DNA of 64,000 nt from Oscillospiraceae bacterium Marseille-Q3528 (GTDB taxonomy: Bacteria; Bacillota; Clostridia; Lachnospirales; Lachnospiraceae), in NCBI GenBank assembly GCA_018223385.1, contig JAGTTR010000008.1, forward strand, positions 1-64,000, read 5' to 3'. The notes under the pieces were generated by a model, which saw nothing but the letters and a program-made list of their open reading frames with translations, was not told the DNA's origin and made no database searches. This document shows, in pieces, positions 6,411-17,098 of the stretch. Positions within the stretch are counted from its first letter, which is position 1, and every line of letters begins with the position of its first letter. Both the position numbers and the translations under genes were made by a program.

Positions 6411-7871
6411 ATGATCAGACCGGACACAGGACAGATTGAAAAGCTGGCAAAGGAATACCCGATCTTGCCGGTGTGCAGAGAGATTTACGCAGATGTGACG
6501 ACAACGATGACGCTGCTTCGCAGGCTGTCAGCCATCAGCAGCCGCTATTTTCTGCTGGAAAGCGTGGAGGGCGGAGAAACCTGGGGCAGGTATTCCTTTC
6601 TGGGATACAATCCGATCTTGCGGGTGACATGCAAAGACAAAAAGGTGACCATTGAAGAAAATCATAAAAAGCGTTTCGTGGAAACGGGCAAGCCGCTGGA
6701 GGTGCTGCGAGGAATTTTGAAGGAATACCGTTCCCCGCGGATCGAAGGGATGCCGCCCTTTACCGGCGGATTTGTGGGATATTTTGCCTATTCCATGATC
6801 GGATACGCGGAACCGGTGCTCTCCATTTCCGGCGGGGATTTCGATGACTACGACCTGATGCTGTTTGACCGGGTCATTGCCTACAATCATCTGCGTCAGA
6901 AGATATGCCTGGTGGTGAACATGAAGACCGATAAGGTGCTGGAAAATTACGGAAAAGCGGCAGCACAGCTGGAAGCCATGGCAGGGGTCATCCGCAGCAA
7001 TGCGCCGCTTCCGGTGCTTACCACAGACAGCCAGGTGGATTTCACATGCAGTGTGTCCAAGGAAGAATATTGCCGGGTGGTGGAGAAGACGAAGGAATAC
7101 ATCCGGGAGGGCGATATTTTCCAGGCAGTCATTTCCAGACAGTTTACCAGCCCCTACGAGGGTAGCCTGCTGAACGCTTACCGGGTGCTGCGCACTACCA
7201 ACCCGTCCCCTTACATGGTGTACATGCACATTGACGGGGAGGAGATCATGAGCACTTCGCCGGAGACGCTGGTGCGGCTGCAGAACGGGCGGCTGACCAC
7301 CTTCCCGGTGGCCGGTTCCCGACCGCGGGGCAAGACCGTTGCCGAGGATGAACAGCTGGAGCGGGAGCTGCTGGCAGATGAAAAAGAGCTGGCAGAGCAC
7401 AACATGTTGGTGGATCTGGGCAGAAACGATCTGGGTAGGATTTCCACCTACGGTTCCGTGGAAGTGACCCGTTACCAGATGATCCACAAATATTCGAAAA
7501 TCATGCATATCTGCTCTCAGGTGGAGAGCAACATCCGGGAGGACGCGGATGCGCTGGATGCGGTGGAGGCCGTGCTTCCGGCAGGTACCCTTTCCGGAGC
7601 GCCCAAGATCCGGGCCTGCCAGATCATTGAAGAGCTGGAGTCCTGTCCCAGAGGCATTTACGGCGGGGCGCTGGGCTATGTGGATTTCACCGGCAATCTG
7701 GATACGTGTATTGCCATCCGCATGGCGGTGAAAAAGAACGGAACTGTGTATGTCCAGTCCGGCGGCGGTATCGTGGCGGACAGCGTGCCGGAAAAAGAAT
7801 ACGAAGAGTCGGCCAACAAGGCAGCAGCTGTGATCTATGCCATTGAACATGCCGGGGAGGTGGAAGAATGA
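6411..7871 (+). CDS. trpE: Anthranilate synthase component I
   Basis: A 486-residue chorismate-using enzyme that makes anthranilate with ammonia supplied by TrpG. It shows the N-terminal LLES motif of the tryptophan feedback site, GGFVGYFAYS, the ADEKELAEHNMLVDLGRNDLG region, PAGTLSGAPKIRA and the C-terminal VQSGGGIVADSVPEKEYEE. The start is taken as ATG 6411; a GTG at 6402 lies closer to AAAGGAA (6392-6398) and is possible. The frame stays open upstream to 6321, but those residues (AVLRMARLNG) come from the repeat element. It overlaps trpG by 4 nt (ATGA). Confidence 0.96.
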   Translation: MIRPDTGQIEKLAKEYPILPVCREIYADVTTTMTLLRRLSAISSRYFLLESVEGGETWGRYSFLGYNPILRVTCKDKKVTIEENHKKRFVETGKPLEVLRGILKEYRSPRIEGMPPFTGGFVGYFAYSMIGYAEPVLSISGGDFDDYDLMLFDRVIAYNHLRQKICLVVNMKTDKVLENYGKAAAQLEAMAGVIRSNAPLPVLTTDSQVDFTCSVSKEEYCRVVEKTKEYIREGDIFQAVISRQFTSPYEGSLLNAYRVLRTTNPSPYMVYMHIDGEEIMSTSPETLVRLQNGRLTTFPVAGSRPRGKTVAEDEQLERELLADEKELAEHNMLVDLGRNDLGRISTYGSVEVTRYQMIHKYSKIMHICSQVESNIREDADALDAVEAVLPAGTLSGAPKIRACQIIEELESCPRGIYGGALGYVDFTGNLDTCIAIRMAVKKNGTVYVQSGGGIVADSVPEKEYEESANKAAAVIYAIEHAGEVEE

Positions 7872-8437
7872 TTTTACTCATTGATAATTATGACAGCTTT
7901 TCCTACAATCTGGTGCAGCTGGCGGGAAGCCTGCGGCAGGATGTGAAGGTCGTTCGAAACGATGTCCTGACGGTGGAAGAGGTGGAAGCGCTCTCCCCGG
8001 AGCGGATCATTTTATCCCCAGGGCCGGGATACCCGAAGGACGCGGGCATCTGTGAGGATGTGGTGCGCTGCCTGGGAGATCACATTCCGATCCTGGGCGT
8101 CTGCCTGGGCCATCAGGCCATCTGCGAGGTGTACGGCGCCACCATCAGCCATGCCAGGTGCCTCATGCACGGCAAACAGAGCTGCATTAAGATCAATACG
8201 GACAGCTTGATCTTTCGGGGGCTGCCGGAGGAAGTACCGGTGGCCAGATACCATTCCCTGGCGGCCCAGCGGGACACCATGCTGGACTGCCTCACCATCA
8301 TCGGCGAGGATGCCTACGGAGAGGTCATGGCGGTGAAACACAGAGATTTCCCTGTGTATGGATTGCAGTTCCACCCCGAATCCATCCTCACCCCGGATGG
8401 AAAGAAAATGATGAGAAACTTTTTGCTATTACAGTGA
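7868..8437 (+). CDS. trpG: Anthranilate synthase component II (glutamine amidotransferase)
   Basis: A 189-residue class I glutamine amidotransferase that delivers ammonia to TrpE. The nucleophile is Cys79 in GVCLGHQ, and the His-Glu pair is in the GLQFHPES motif near residue 163. It starts with LLIDNYDSFSYNL as in TrpG/PabA. The ATGA overlap with trpE implies translational coupling. The protein could also serve a PabB for folate, as in some Firmicutes, but no pabB is in the window. Confidence 0.95.
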   Translation: MILLIDNYDSFSYNLVQLAGSLRQDVKVVRNDVLTVEEVEALSPERIILSPGPGYPKDAGICEDVVRCLGDHIPILGVCLGHQAICEVYGATISHARCLMHGKQSCIKINTDSLIFRGLPEEVPVARYHSLAAQRDTMLDCLTIIGEDAYGEVMAVKHRDFPVYGLQFHPESILTPDGKKMMRNFLLLQ

Positions 8438-8541
8438 CAGAAAGTCTGAATCTGCTCGTGCTTGCACGAAAGCAGGTGAAAGACCTTCTGGCACGCCGCG
8501 ACATGAGCATAAAAGTGGAGCGTAGCTACACGATATGCGAA
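8438..8541 (+). repeat. Structured intergenic element, family B, shortened copy between trpG and trpD
   Basis: Begins with a hairpin (CAGAAAGTCT at 8438-8447 with AGACCTTCTG at 8481-8490, enclosing CTGC-TCGTGC/GCACGA-GCAG). It then carries the family core GACATGAGCAT and the hairpin GTGGAGC-gta-GCTACAC followed by GATATGCGAA. The same core is at 51613-51777. The 3' terminal hairpin of full copies is missing. It ends about 28 nt before trpD and is co-oriented with it. Confidence 0.75.
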
Positions 8542-8569
8542 TTTTTATACAACAAAGGAGGACACACAG

Positions 8570-9583
8570 ATGATCCAGGAAGCATTGAATGAAGTATTGA
8601 ATAAAAAAGATTTAAGCTACGAGATGGCCCACGCGGTGATGGCGGAGATCATGGACGGAACGGCCACCAACGCTCAGATGGGCGCTTTTCTGGCAGCCCT
8701 GCGGATGAAGGGCGAGACGGTGACGGAGATTACAGCCTGCGCGGAGGTGATGCGGGAGAAAGGCCTGAAGGTGGAGGTTCCCTTTGACGTGATGGAGATC
8801 GTGGGCACCGGCGGCGACGAGGTGGGCACCTTCAACATTTCCACCACCTCTGCTTTCGTGGTGGCAGCAGGCGGCGTGCCGGTGGCAAAACACGGCAACC
8901 GCAGCGTTTCCAGCAAGAGCGGTGCTGCTGACGTGCTGGAGCGGCTGGGTGCCCGACTGGATCTGACACCGGAACAGAACGTAGAGGTATTAAAGAAAGC
9001 CAACATGTGCTTCATGTTCGCTCAGGTGTACCATACATCCATGAAAAATGTAGGTCCGGTGAGAAAAGAGATGGGCGCCCGGACGATCTTCAATATTTTG
9101 GGGCCGCTGACCAACCCGGCCAGAGCCAACATGCAGCTCATGGGTGTGTACCGGGAGGATCTGGTGGAGCCCATGGCGCAGGTGCTGTCCAACTTAGGGG
9201 TTGTGAGAGGGCTGGTGGTCAATGGTTCTGACGGCCTGGACGAGGCGACCATGACCGGTGCCACCCATATGTGTGAGATCCGGGAAGGAAAATTCCGCAC
9301 CTATGATCTGACGCCGGAGGCGCTGGGTATGCGTCGCTGCACGTTACAGGATCTGGTGGGCGGCACGCCGGAGGAAAACGCCCGGATTTCCAGAGATATC
9401 CTCACCGGCAAGCTGAAAGGGCCCAAGCGGGATGCGGTGATCTTAAATTCCGCCCTGAGCCTGTACTTAGGCATTGACGACTGCTCCATCCCGGAGTGTG
9501 TGAAGATGGCAAACGAGATCATCGACAGCGGCAAGGCCGGAGACAAGCTGGAGCAGTTTGTGGCAGCAACGAAGGAAGTATAG
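8570..9583 (+). CDS. trpD: Anthranilate phosphoribosyltransferase
   Basis: A 337-residue enzyme that joins anthranilate to PRPP. The PRPP-binding GTGGDEVGTFNISTT motif is at about residues 81-95, followed by KHGNRSVSSKSGAADVLE, both diagnostic. It has a strong AAAGGAGG ribosome site. A 132-bp gap with a family-B element separates it from trpG, the only sizeable gap inside the operon. Confidence 0.96.
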   Translation: MIQEALNEVLNKKDLSYEMAHAVMAEIMDGTATNAQMGAFLAALRMKGETVTEITACAEVMREKGLKVEVPFDVMEIVGTGGDEVGTFNISTTSAFVVAAGGVPVAKHGNRSVSSKSGAADVLERLGARLDLTPEQNVEVLKKANMCFMFAQVYHTSMKNVGPVRKEMGARTIFNILGPLTNPARANMQLMGVYREDLVEPMAQVLSNLGVVRGLVVNGSDGLDEATMTGATHMCEIREGKFRTYDLTPEALGMRRCTLQDLVGGTPEENARISRDILTGKLKGPKRDAVILNSALSLYLGIDDCSIPECVKMANEIIDSGKAGDKLEQFVAATKEV

Positions 9584-9593
9584 GAGACAGCAT

Positions 9594-10391
9594 ATGATTT
9601 TACAGCAGCTGGCAGACACGGCCAGAAAACGTGTGGCAGAGGATCAGAAAAATATCACGACGGTGCAGATGCGCGCCATGGCAGAGGCGCTGGCAGCAGA
9701 GCAAAAAGAGCCCTTCCGGTTTTATCAGTCCTTATCCCATCCGGGGATGCGCTTTATCTGTGAGGTGAAGAAGGCATCCCCCAGCAAGGGGCTCATTGCG
9801 GCAGATTTTCCCTATCTGTCCATTGCCCGGGAATATGAGGAAGCCGGGGCGGCGGCCATTTCCGTGCTGACGGAGCCCTCCCGGTTTCTGGGCAGCGACG
9901 CCTATCTGCAGGAGATCGCAGCCCAGGCGGGCATTCCGGTATTGCGCAAAGATTTTACGGTGGATGCCTACCAGATTTACCAGGCGAAGGTACTGGGGGC
10001 GGAGGCGGTGCTGCTCATCTGTGCTCTGCTGGATACCGAAGAGATCCGGGAGGATCTGGCCATCTGCCGATCCCTTGGCATCAACGCCATTGTGGAGGCC
10101 CATGACGCCGCGGAAGTTTCCTCTGCGGTAAACGCCGGGGCGGACATCATCGGCGTCAACAATCGGAATCTGAAGGATTTCACCGTGGACATCCACAACG
10201 GGCTGCGGCTGCGCAGCCTCGTGCCGGAGGGTGTGCTTTTCATCGCAGAGAGCGGGATAAAGACCCGGGAGGACATCCGCCAGTTGGAGGAAGGCCATGT
10301 GGATGCGGTGCTCATCGGGGAGACGCTCATGCGCCAGCCGGATAAGAAGAAAGCCCTTGCCGTTTTGCGGGGAAGCGAGGAAAGCCTATGA
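9594..10391 (+). CDS. trpC: Indole-3-glycerol-phosphate synthase
   Basis: A 265-residue TIM-barrel enzyme. It shows FICEVKKASPSKG, LTEPSRFLGS, RKDFTVDAYQIYQA and IGVNNRNLKDF, all conserved in TrpC. The ATG at 9594 follows TAGGAGA, partly inside the trpD stop region; upstream in-frame codons belong to the trpD end. It overlaps trpF by 4 nt. Confidence 0.96.
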   Translation: MILQQLADTARKRVAEDQKNITTVQMRAMAEALAAEQKEPFRFYQSLSHPGMRFICEVKKASPSKGLIAADFPYLSIAREYEEAGAAAISVLTEPSRFLGSDAYLQEIAAQAGIPVLRKDFTVDAYQIYQAKVLGAEAVLLICALLDTEEIREDLAICRSLGINAIVEAHDAAEVSSAVNAGADIIGVNNRNLKDFTVDIHNGLRLRSLVPEGVLFIAESGIKTREDIRQLEEGHVDAVLIGETLMRQPDKKKALAVLRGSEESL

Positions 10392-11002
10392 CCAGGATTA
10401 AGATCTGCGGCCTGAAACGGCCGGAGGATGTGGCGGCGGTGAACGCTGTGCTGCCGGATTACATCGGATTTGTTTTCGCGGGAGAAAAGCGGCGGATCAG
10501 CCGGGAGACCGCCCGGCAGCTGAAAGCCCTGCTGGATCCCCGGATCGCCAGTGTGGGGGTGTTTGTCAACGAGGCGCCGGAAAACATCGCCGCTATCGTA
10601 AATGACGGCACGCTGGATCTGGTGCAGCTCCACGGGGATGAGGACGGGGCCTATATACAGTGGCTACGGCAGCTGGTGGACGTGCCCCTCATCAAAGCTG
10701 TGCGGGTGCAGACCAGGGAACAGATCCTGGAGGCGGAGCAGCTGCCCTGCGACTATCTGCTGCTGGACACCTTTGTGAAGGACGCCTACGGCGGCAGCGG
10801 AAAGACCTTCGACCTGGGGCTGATCCCGGCACTGTCCAAGCCGTTTTTCCTGGCAGGCGGGTTAAACGGGGACAATGTGGCGACGGTCATTGCGGCAGGC
10901 CATCCCTGGTGCGTGGATATCAGCAGCGGCGCGGAGACCGACGGATACAAGGATCCGGAAAAAATCAGAAGATTAACAGAGATTGTGAGGATACAAGGAT
11001 GA
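10388..11002 (+). CDS. trpF: Phosphoribosylanthranilate isomerase
   Basis: A 204-residue barrel enzyme catalysing the Amadori rearrangement before TrpC. It begins [17 protein letters not shown] with the catalytic cysteine in [23 protein letters not shown] and [14 protein letters not shown] follow. ATGA overlaps on both sides (trpC and trpB) suggest coupled translation. Confidence 0.95.
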   Translation: MTRIKICGLKRPEDVAAVNAVLPDYIGFVFAGEKRRISRETARQLKALLDPRIASVGVFVNEAPENIAAIVNDGTLDLVQLHGDEDGAYIQWLRQLVDVPLIKAVRVQTREQILEAEQLPCDYLLLDTFVKDAYGGSGKTFDLGLIPALSKPFFLAGGLNGDNVATVIAAGHPWCVDISSGAETDGYKDPEKIRRLTEIVRIQG

Positions 11003-12183
11003 AAAAAGGAAGATTTGCAGAGTATGGCGGGCAGTACATTCCCGAGACGCTCATGAGCGCCGTGCAGGAAGTGGAAGAAGCCTATGAATATTACAAAAAC
11101 GACCCGGCCTTTCAAGCGGAGCTGACAGACCTGCTGGAAAACTATGCCGGACGTCCATCCCTTTTATATTATGCGGAAAAGATGACCAGGGATCTGGGCG
11201 GCGCGAAAATTTACCTGAAACGGGAGGATCTGAACCACACCGGTTCCCACAAGATCAACAACGTGCTGGGACAGGTGCTGCTGGCAAAGAAAATGGGCAA
11301 GACGAGAGTCATTGCCGAGACCGGCGCCGGACAGCATGGTGTCGCCACCGCCACGGCAGCAGCCCTCATGGACATGGAGTGCGAGATCTTCATGGGAAAA
11401 GAGGACACCGACCGGCAGGCGCTGAATGTGTTCCGCATGGAGCTGCTGGGCGCCAAGGTACATGCGGTGACCAGCGGAACGATGACTCTGAAAGACGCTG
11501 TCAATGAGACCATGCGGGAATGGGCTTCCCGGATGGACGACACCCTGTATGTGCTGGGTTCCGTCATGGGCCCCCACCCGTTCCCCACCATCGTCCGGGA
11601 TTTCCAGAAGATCATCGGCAAGGAGATCAAGGAACAGTTACAGGCAAAGGAGGGACGGCTCCCCGATGCGGTCATCGCCTGCGTGGGCGGCGGCAGCAAT
11701 GCCATGGGCGCTTTTTATGAATTTATCCCGGATACATCCGTACAGCTTATCGGCTGTGAGGCGGCCGGTCTGGGCGTGGATAACCCCAAGAATGCAGCCA
11801 CCATCGCCAACGGCACCGTGGGCATTTTCCACGGCATGAAATCCTATTTCTGTCAGGATGAGTACGGACAGATCGCACCGGTGTACTCCATTTCCGCAGG
11901 TCTGGACTACCCGGGCATCGGGCCGGAGCACGCCATGTTGTCCGACACCGGCCGGGCGAAATATGTGCCGGTGACCGACGAGGAGGCGGTGGAAGCCTTT
12001 GAGTACCTGTCCCGCACCGAGGGCATCATCCCGGCGGTGGAGAGCGCCCACGCGGTGGCTTATGCGAAAAAGCTGGCGCCCACCATGGGAAAGGATCAGA
12101 TCATCGTCGTCAATATTTCCGGCCGCGGAGACAAGGACGTGGCGGCCATCGCAAGATATCGGGGGGTACAGATCTATGAGTAG
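10999..12183 (+). CDS. trpB: Tryptophan synthase beta chain
   Basis: A 394-residue PLP enzyme that condenses indole with serine. The PLP lysine is Lys85 in [17 protein letters not shown] and GGGSNAMG (phosphate cradle) follow. It starts at the ATG 10999 overlapping the trpF stop, giving [18 protein letters not shown], the standard TrpB1 start. The frame is open far upstream, but that part is trpF in another frame. Complete and of the TrpA-partnered type. Confidence 0.97.
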   Translation: MKKGRFAEYGGQYIPETLMSAVQEVEEAYEYYKNDPAFQAELTDLLENYAGRPSLLYYAEKMTRDLGGAKIYLKREDLNHTGSHKINNVLGQVLLAKKMGKTRVIAETGAGQHGVATATAAALMDMECEIFMGKEDTDRQALNVFRMELLGAKVHAVTSGTMTLKDAVNETMREWASRMDDTLYVLGSVMGPHPFPTIVRDFQKIIGKEIKEQLQAKEGRLPDAVIACVGGGSNAMGAFYEFIPDTSVQLIGCEAAGLGVDNPKNAATIANGTVGIFHGMKSYFCQDEYGQIAPVYSISAGLDYPGIGPEHAMLSDTGRAKYVPVTDEEAVEAFEYLSRTEGIIPAVESAHAVAYAKKLAPTMGKDQIIVVNISGRGDKDVAAIARYRGVQIYE

Positions 12184-12952
12184 AATTCACGAGGCATTTG
12201 AAAATAAGAAAGCATTCATTCCTTTTATCACCGCAGGAGACCCGGATCTTAACACCACCGCAGAGCTTCTGGTGGCCGTGGCAGAGGCCGGGGCCGATCT
12301 CATCGAGGTGGGCATTCCCTTCTCCGATCCCACGGCGGAGGGCCCTGTCATCCAGGAGGCGGACGAGCGGGCGCTGGCAGCAGGCTGCACCACGGACAAG
12401 CTGTTTGCCATGCTCTCCCAGGTGCGGCCCAAACTGGACATCCCGGTGGTATTTATGACGTACATGAACCCGGTGTTCACCTACGGCAAGGAGCGGTTTC
12501 TGCAGAAATGCGTGGAAGTGGGCATGGACGGCATCATCATCCCGGATCTGCCCTACGAGGAAAAGGACGAGATGTCCGGCCTGTGCGACACCTATGGCGT
12601 GGATCTGATCTCCCTGGTGGCTCCCACCTCCCATGAGCGCATCCGCATGATCGCAGGGGAGGCGAAGGGCTTCCTTTATCTGGTGTCCTCCCTGGGCGTC
12701 ACCGGCGTGCGAAAAGAGATCACCACCGACATCGGCGAGATGGTGGCGCTGGCAAGAGAAGCATCGGATGTGCCCTGCGCGGTGGGCTTTGGCATCTCCA
12801 CCCCGGAGCAGGCGAAGAAAATGGCTGCCGTGTCGGATGGAGCCATTGTGGGAAGCGCCATCGTGCGCATGATCGGGCAGTACGGAAAAGACTGCGTGGA
12901 GCCTGTGCGCCAGTATGTAAAAGAGATGAAGGCGGCAGTGAACGAGGCATAA
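12176..12952 (+). CDS. trpA: Tryptophan synthase alpha chain
   Basis: A 258-residue barrel that cleaves indole-glycerol phosphate and channels indole to TrpB. The catalytic Glu and Asp are in [34 protein letters not shown] and CAVGFGIS follow. Its ATG at 12176 overlaps the trpB end by 8 nt, behind a run of G acting as ribosome site. It is the last gene of trpEGDCFBA. Confidence 0.96.
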   Translation: MSRIHEAFENKKAFIPFITAGDPDLNTTAELLVAVAEAGADLIEVGIPFSDPTAEGPVIQEADERALAAGCTTDKLFAMLSQVRPKLDIPVVFMTYMNPVFTYGKERFLQKCVEVGMDGIIIPDLPYEEKDEMSGLCDTYGVDLISLVAPTSHERIRMIAGEAKGFLYLVSSLGVTGVRKEITTDIGEMVALAREASDVPCAVGFGISTPEQAKKMAAVSDGAIVGSAIVRMIGQYGKDCVEPVRQYVKEMKAAVNEA

Positions 12953-12957
12953 AGAAA

Positions 12958-13008
12958 CAGAGGCAGACAGGAAATGTGAGAAATACAAATCCTGCCTGCC
13001 TCTGTTTT
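12958..13008. terminator. Terminator after trpA
   Basis: 14-bp stem with one mismatch (CAGAGGCAGACAGG at 12958-12971 and CCTGCCTGCCTCTG at 12991-13004) followed by TTTT. It lies between converging genes and may serve both strands. Confidence 0.8.
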
Positions 13009-13061
13009 GTATGCTAGAAAACGGCGTCCTGTCATATCAACGGAAGCAAAAGCAATCAATA

Positions 13062-14390
13062 TTATTTACCAGCCTGCTCCTCGTGGATGAACAGGTTCCC
13101 GGGAATGGCGGGTTCTTCTTCCGGGATGACGGAGGGCTCGCAGAAGGTGTTGGGCTTTAAAAATCCTGACAGCACCGCATACAGCACGATGGAGACGATG
13201 CCTCCGGCGAAACCGTTGTTGTACAGGTTCAATCCCGAGTATCCGGCGCCTGCGTACAGTGCCACGCAGGAGTGCAGGAATCCGGCGGCCAGTCCGGCGG
13301 CGATGCCGTAGGTGCCCGCCACCGGCGCCAGGGTGGTGGAGAATAGCAGTGCCAGCTGGGAGGCCGGGCTTAAAGCACGGCCTGTGACGGCCACGGAGAT
13401 CAGGACGCCGAACATCACCGGCGCAATGTTGCCCACATGCTTTCCCTTGGCGCTGAAACCGGCGATGGTCAGCAGGGCGCCGATGGTGGCGCCGTTTAAG
13501 TCTCCGCCCACCAGGAGAAGGAGGGTGACGGAAAATGCCAGATTGACGCCGATGTTGATGCACACCGCGCCGATGCCGTCCAGCTCAATGAAATCATGGG
13601 CGGAGACGCCGGGGCGGCGCAGCAGCGTCCGGTAGCGGCGGCGAACATCTGTGGGATCGTGGTACAGGCCGTACAAAATGGTAGCGGCGGCAATGAGGTA
13701 CAGGCCGATGGCAAATTCCAGATTGTGGCCGGTGTACCAGTGCAGCTCCGTCTCGAAGGTGTAGCCGAAGCATTTGCACACGGAACCCAGCAGCATGGCC
13801 AGCAGCCCGATGGCGAAGCCGCCGTTGTACAGGTTCAGGCCATGGAGCAGCGTGTTTGTGTGGAGACACAGCGGCGGTGCCACAAAGCCGATGAGCGTGC
13901 CGACGATCAGTGCCAGCAGAAAGCTTTTCGGGGAAAATCCGTTGGCGAACAGGAGGGAACTGATCAGCGGCCCCAGAGAGGTGGACATGAGGCTGAAGGT
14001 CAGGTATTTGGACAGTGGCTCCTTTCGGATGCGGGCGTAGAGAATGGTGCCCGGCAGCATGAACCACATGTTGACGATATTTTTTCCAAAGAAGGAAAAG
14101 CCTGCCATCAGGCTGGCTGTAGAAATGCCGTTGCCATGCATGGGAAGCTTGCACAGCCGCATGAGCAGCAGGGTGATGAGCGTCACGCAGCCTGCGTTGA
14201 AAAAAGCAGCGCCCACACCGGCGATCTCCATATAATCGGTAATGAGAATGTCGCTGGCAAAGGTGATACGAAGCATGCCGTTGATTAGATCTTCCACGGT
14301 CGAGAGAAAGAAGCTGACGGTGATCAGCACCGCTGAGATCATGTACATCAGGCGGTAAGAAATCTGGGACTGGCGGTCTAAAGAAGCCAT
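13062..14390 (-). CDS. DUF1576-type polytopic membrane protein
   Basis: A 442-residue, strongly hydrophobic protein with ten or more membrane segments. Its pattern (GNGISTASLMAGFSFFGKNIVNM..., later ..GLNLYNNGFAGGI near the C-terminus and a second GLNLYNGGFAIGL) matches, from memory, the uncharacterised DUF1576 family of Firmicutes. The two GLNLYNGGFA-like segments suggest an internal duplication, as in many transporters. Function is unknown and the substrate cannot be inferred from trp or groE neighbours. The start has an AAGGAGG site on the minus strand. Confidence 0.75.
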   Translation of the reverse strand: MASLDRQSQISYRLMYMISAVLITVSFFLSTVEDLINGMLRITFASDILITDYMEIAGVGAAFFNAGCVTLITLLLMRLCKLPMHGNGISTASLMAGFSFFGKNIVNMWFMLPGTILYARIRKEPLSKYLTFSLMSTSLGPLISSLLFANGFSPKSFLLALIVGTLIGFVAPPLCLHTNTLLHGLNLYNGGFAIGLLAMLLGSVCKCFGYTFETELHWYTGHNLEFAIGLYLIAAATILYGLYHDPTDVRRRYRTLLRRPGVSAHDFIELDGIGAVCINIGVNLAFSVTLLLLVGGDLNGATIGALLTIAGFSAKGKHVGNIAPVMFGVLISVAVTGRALSPASQLALLFSTTLAPVAGTYGIAAGLAAGFLHSCVALYAGAGYSGLNLYNNGFAGGIVSIVLYAVLSGFLKPNTFCEPSVIPEEEPAIPGNLFIHEEQAGK

Positions 14391-14421
14391 GGGGTGTCCT
14401 CCTTCAAGATGTCAGATTTAT

Positions 14422-14514
14422 GATGCCAGGGTCAAAAGTCCCAGACGTTGATGCCTGCGGATTGTTACGTGCTACGCAAGCTCATGTGGGCCTAGACCTT
14501 TTGACCCTGGCATC
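14422..14514 (-). repeat. Structured intergenic element, short family-B derivative before the DUF1576 gene
   Basis: A 93-bp segment with a perfect 17-bp terminal inverted repeat (GATGCCAGGGTCAAAAG at 14422-14438, complement at 14498-14514). On the minus strand its inner part (GTAACAATCCGCAGGCATC) resembles the 3' end of the full copy at 51322-51488, whose outer end also reads GATGCCAGGG. It ends 31 nt before the minus-strand gene start and is co-oriented with it. Confidence 0.65.
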
Positions 14515-14722
14515 AGATTGATATAATTATAACATTCTCCCCTTTTGACGCACAACTTCCTTTTACTTTAGAAAGAGATAAATAAGTTCAATAAGGCTTT
14601 TACAAAGTTTATAAACAAATTATTAAATCCACAATTCCGGGTAAATATATAAAAATCAGAGATTTTGAGAGAATAGACGAATAAAATAGAGAAAAAAAGA
14701 GAATAACATGTAAAAAATGGGT

Positions 14723-14751
14723 TTGCTAAATTTGTGAAAAATCACTACTAT
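14723..14751 (+). promoter_or_regulatory. groESL promoter
   Basis: TTGCTA at 14723-14728, 17-nt spacer, TACTAT at 14746-14751, directly before the CIRCE operator. The 200 bp upstream (14515-14722) are AT-rich with no gene. Confidence 0.65.
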
Positions 14752-14762
14752 ATGACTATCAG

Positions 14763-14789
14763 TTAGCACTCAATGAAGGTGAGTGCTAG
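14763..14789 (+). promoter_or_regulatory. CIRCE operator (HrcA site)
   Basis: TTAGCACTC (14763-14771), 9-nt spacer, GAGTGCTAG (14781-14789). It matches the CIRCE consensus except for the last base. It predicts heat-inducible control by the repressor HrcA. Confidence 0.95.
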
Positions 14790-14835
14790 CACAGAAAAAG
14801 AAAGAAGTTCATATCAGATAAAGGAGGACTTTACT

Positions 14836-15120
14836 ATGAAATTAGTACCGTTAGGTGACAGAGTCGTAATCAAACAGTTAGAGGAAGAGGCTACAACCAA
14901 ATCCGGAATCGTTCTTCCGGGACAGTCCAAAGAGAAACCGCAGCAGGCAGAAGTTGTCGCTGTAGGCCCTGGCGGAAATGTAGACGGCAAGGAGATTACC
15001 ATGCAGGTAAAACCTGGTGATCATGTCATCTATTCCAAATATGCAGGAACAGAAGTAAAGATCGACGAGGATACCCTCATCGTGGTAAGACAGGCAGATA
15101 TTCTTGCAATCGTAGAGTAA
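14836..15120 (+). CDS. groES: Co-chaperonin GroES
   Basis: A 94-residue lid protein of the GroEL chaperonin. It shows MKLVPLGDRVVIKQLEEE, the mobile-loop region TKSGIVLPGQSKEKPQ, and the end VVRQADILAIVE. The start at 14836 follows AAAGGAGG; upstream in-frame codons overlap the CIRCE operator. It is co-transcribed with groEL 29 nt downstream. Confidence 0.97.
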   Translation: MKLVPLGDRVVIKQLEEEATTKSGIVLPGQSKEKPQQAEVVAVGPGGNVDGKEITMQVKPGDHVIYSKYAGTEVKIDEDTLIVVRQADILAIVE

Positions 15121-15137
15121 GAGACTGAATCGTTTAG

Positions 15138-16781
<1,644 letters not shown>

Positions 16782-16785
16782 TGAG

Positions 16786-16911
16786 CGCAAAAGAAAAAGG
16801 AGCGCTGCGCAGCAGCATTCATTTTTCTTGCGCCATCAACGAGTGACCCGTCTGCGTAAGCAGACAGTAGAGTGCGTCAGCACGAGGTCACGAGTCTGGG
16901 CAGCTACATTC
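16786..16911 (+). repeat. Structured intergenic element, divergent copy after groEL
   Basis: First a long hairpin (GCGCAAAAGAAAAA with TTTTTCTTGCGC), which may end groESL transcription. Then a three-way-junction-like fold follows: GTGACC/GGTCAC enclosing GTCTGC-gtaa-GCAGAC and GTGC-gtca-GCAC. The order of hairpins resembles family A (GCTGC/GCAGC then GCATC/GATGC), but the ends are not clear inverted repeats, so family membership is tentative. Confidence 0.45.
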
Positions 16912-16947
16912 ACAAGATAAAAATTTAACCGAAAACCAGTTGTAAGG

Positions 16948-16992
16948 CAGGCCGTGGGTAGGGAGCAATCCTTTTCCACGGTCTGTTTTTTT
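16948..16992 (+). terminator. Rho-independent terminator
   Basis: Stem CAGGCCGTGG (16948-16957) with CCACGGTCTG (16976-16985), one wobble pair, followed by seven T. It separates groESL from the kinase gene. Confidence 0.85.
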
Positions 16993-17098
16993 ACTTTCAA
17001 ATTCTTGCTTTTTTCCATACATCCGCTACTATAGATAAGATAGAAGGAAGAAACCAGATAACAAGCTCCCGGTTAGCCGGGCTGACAGGAGGAAACAT

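Noticed and set aside
6528..7850. 440-codon minus-strand frame opposite trpE
   Set aside because: Shadow frame; the plus strand has all TrpE motifs.
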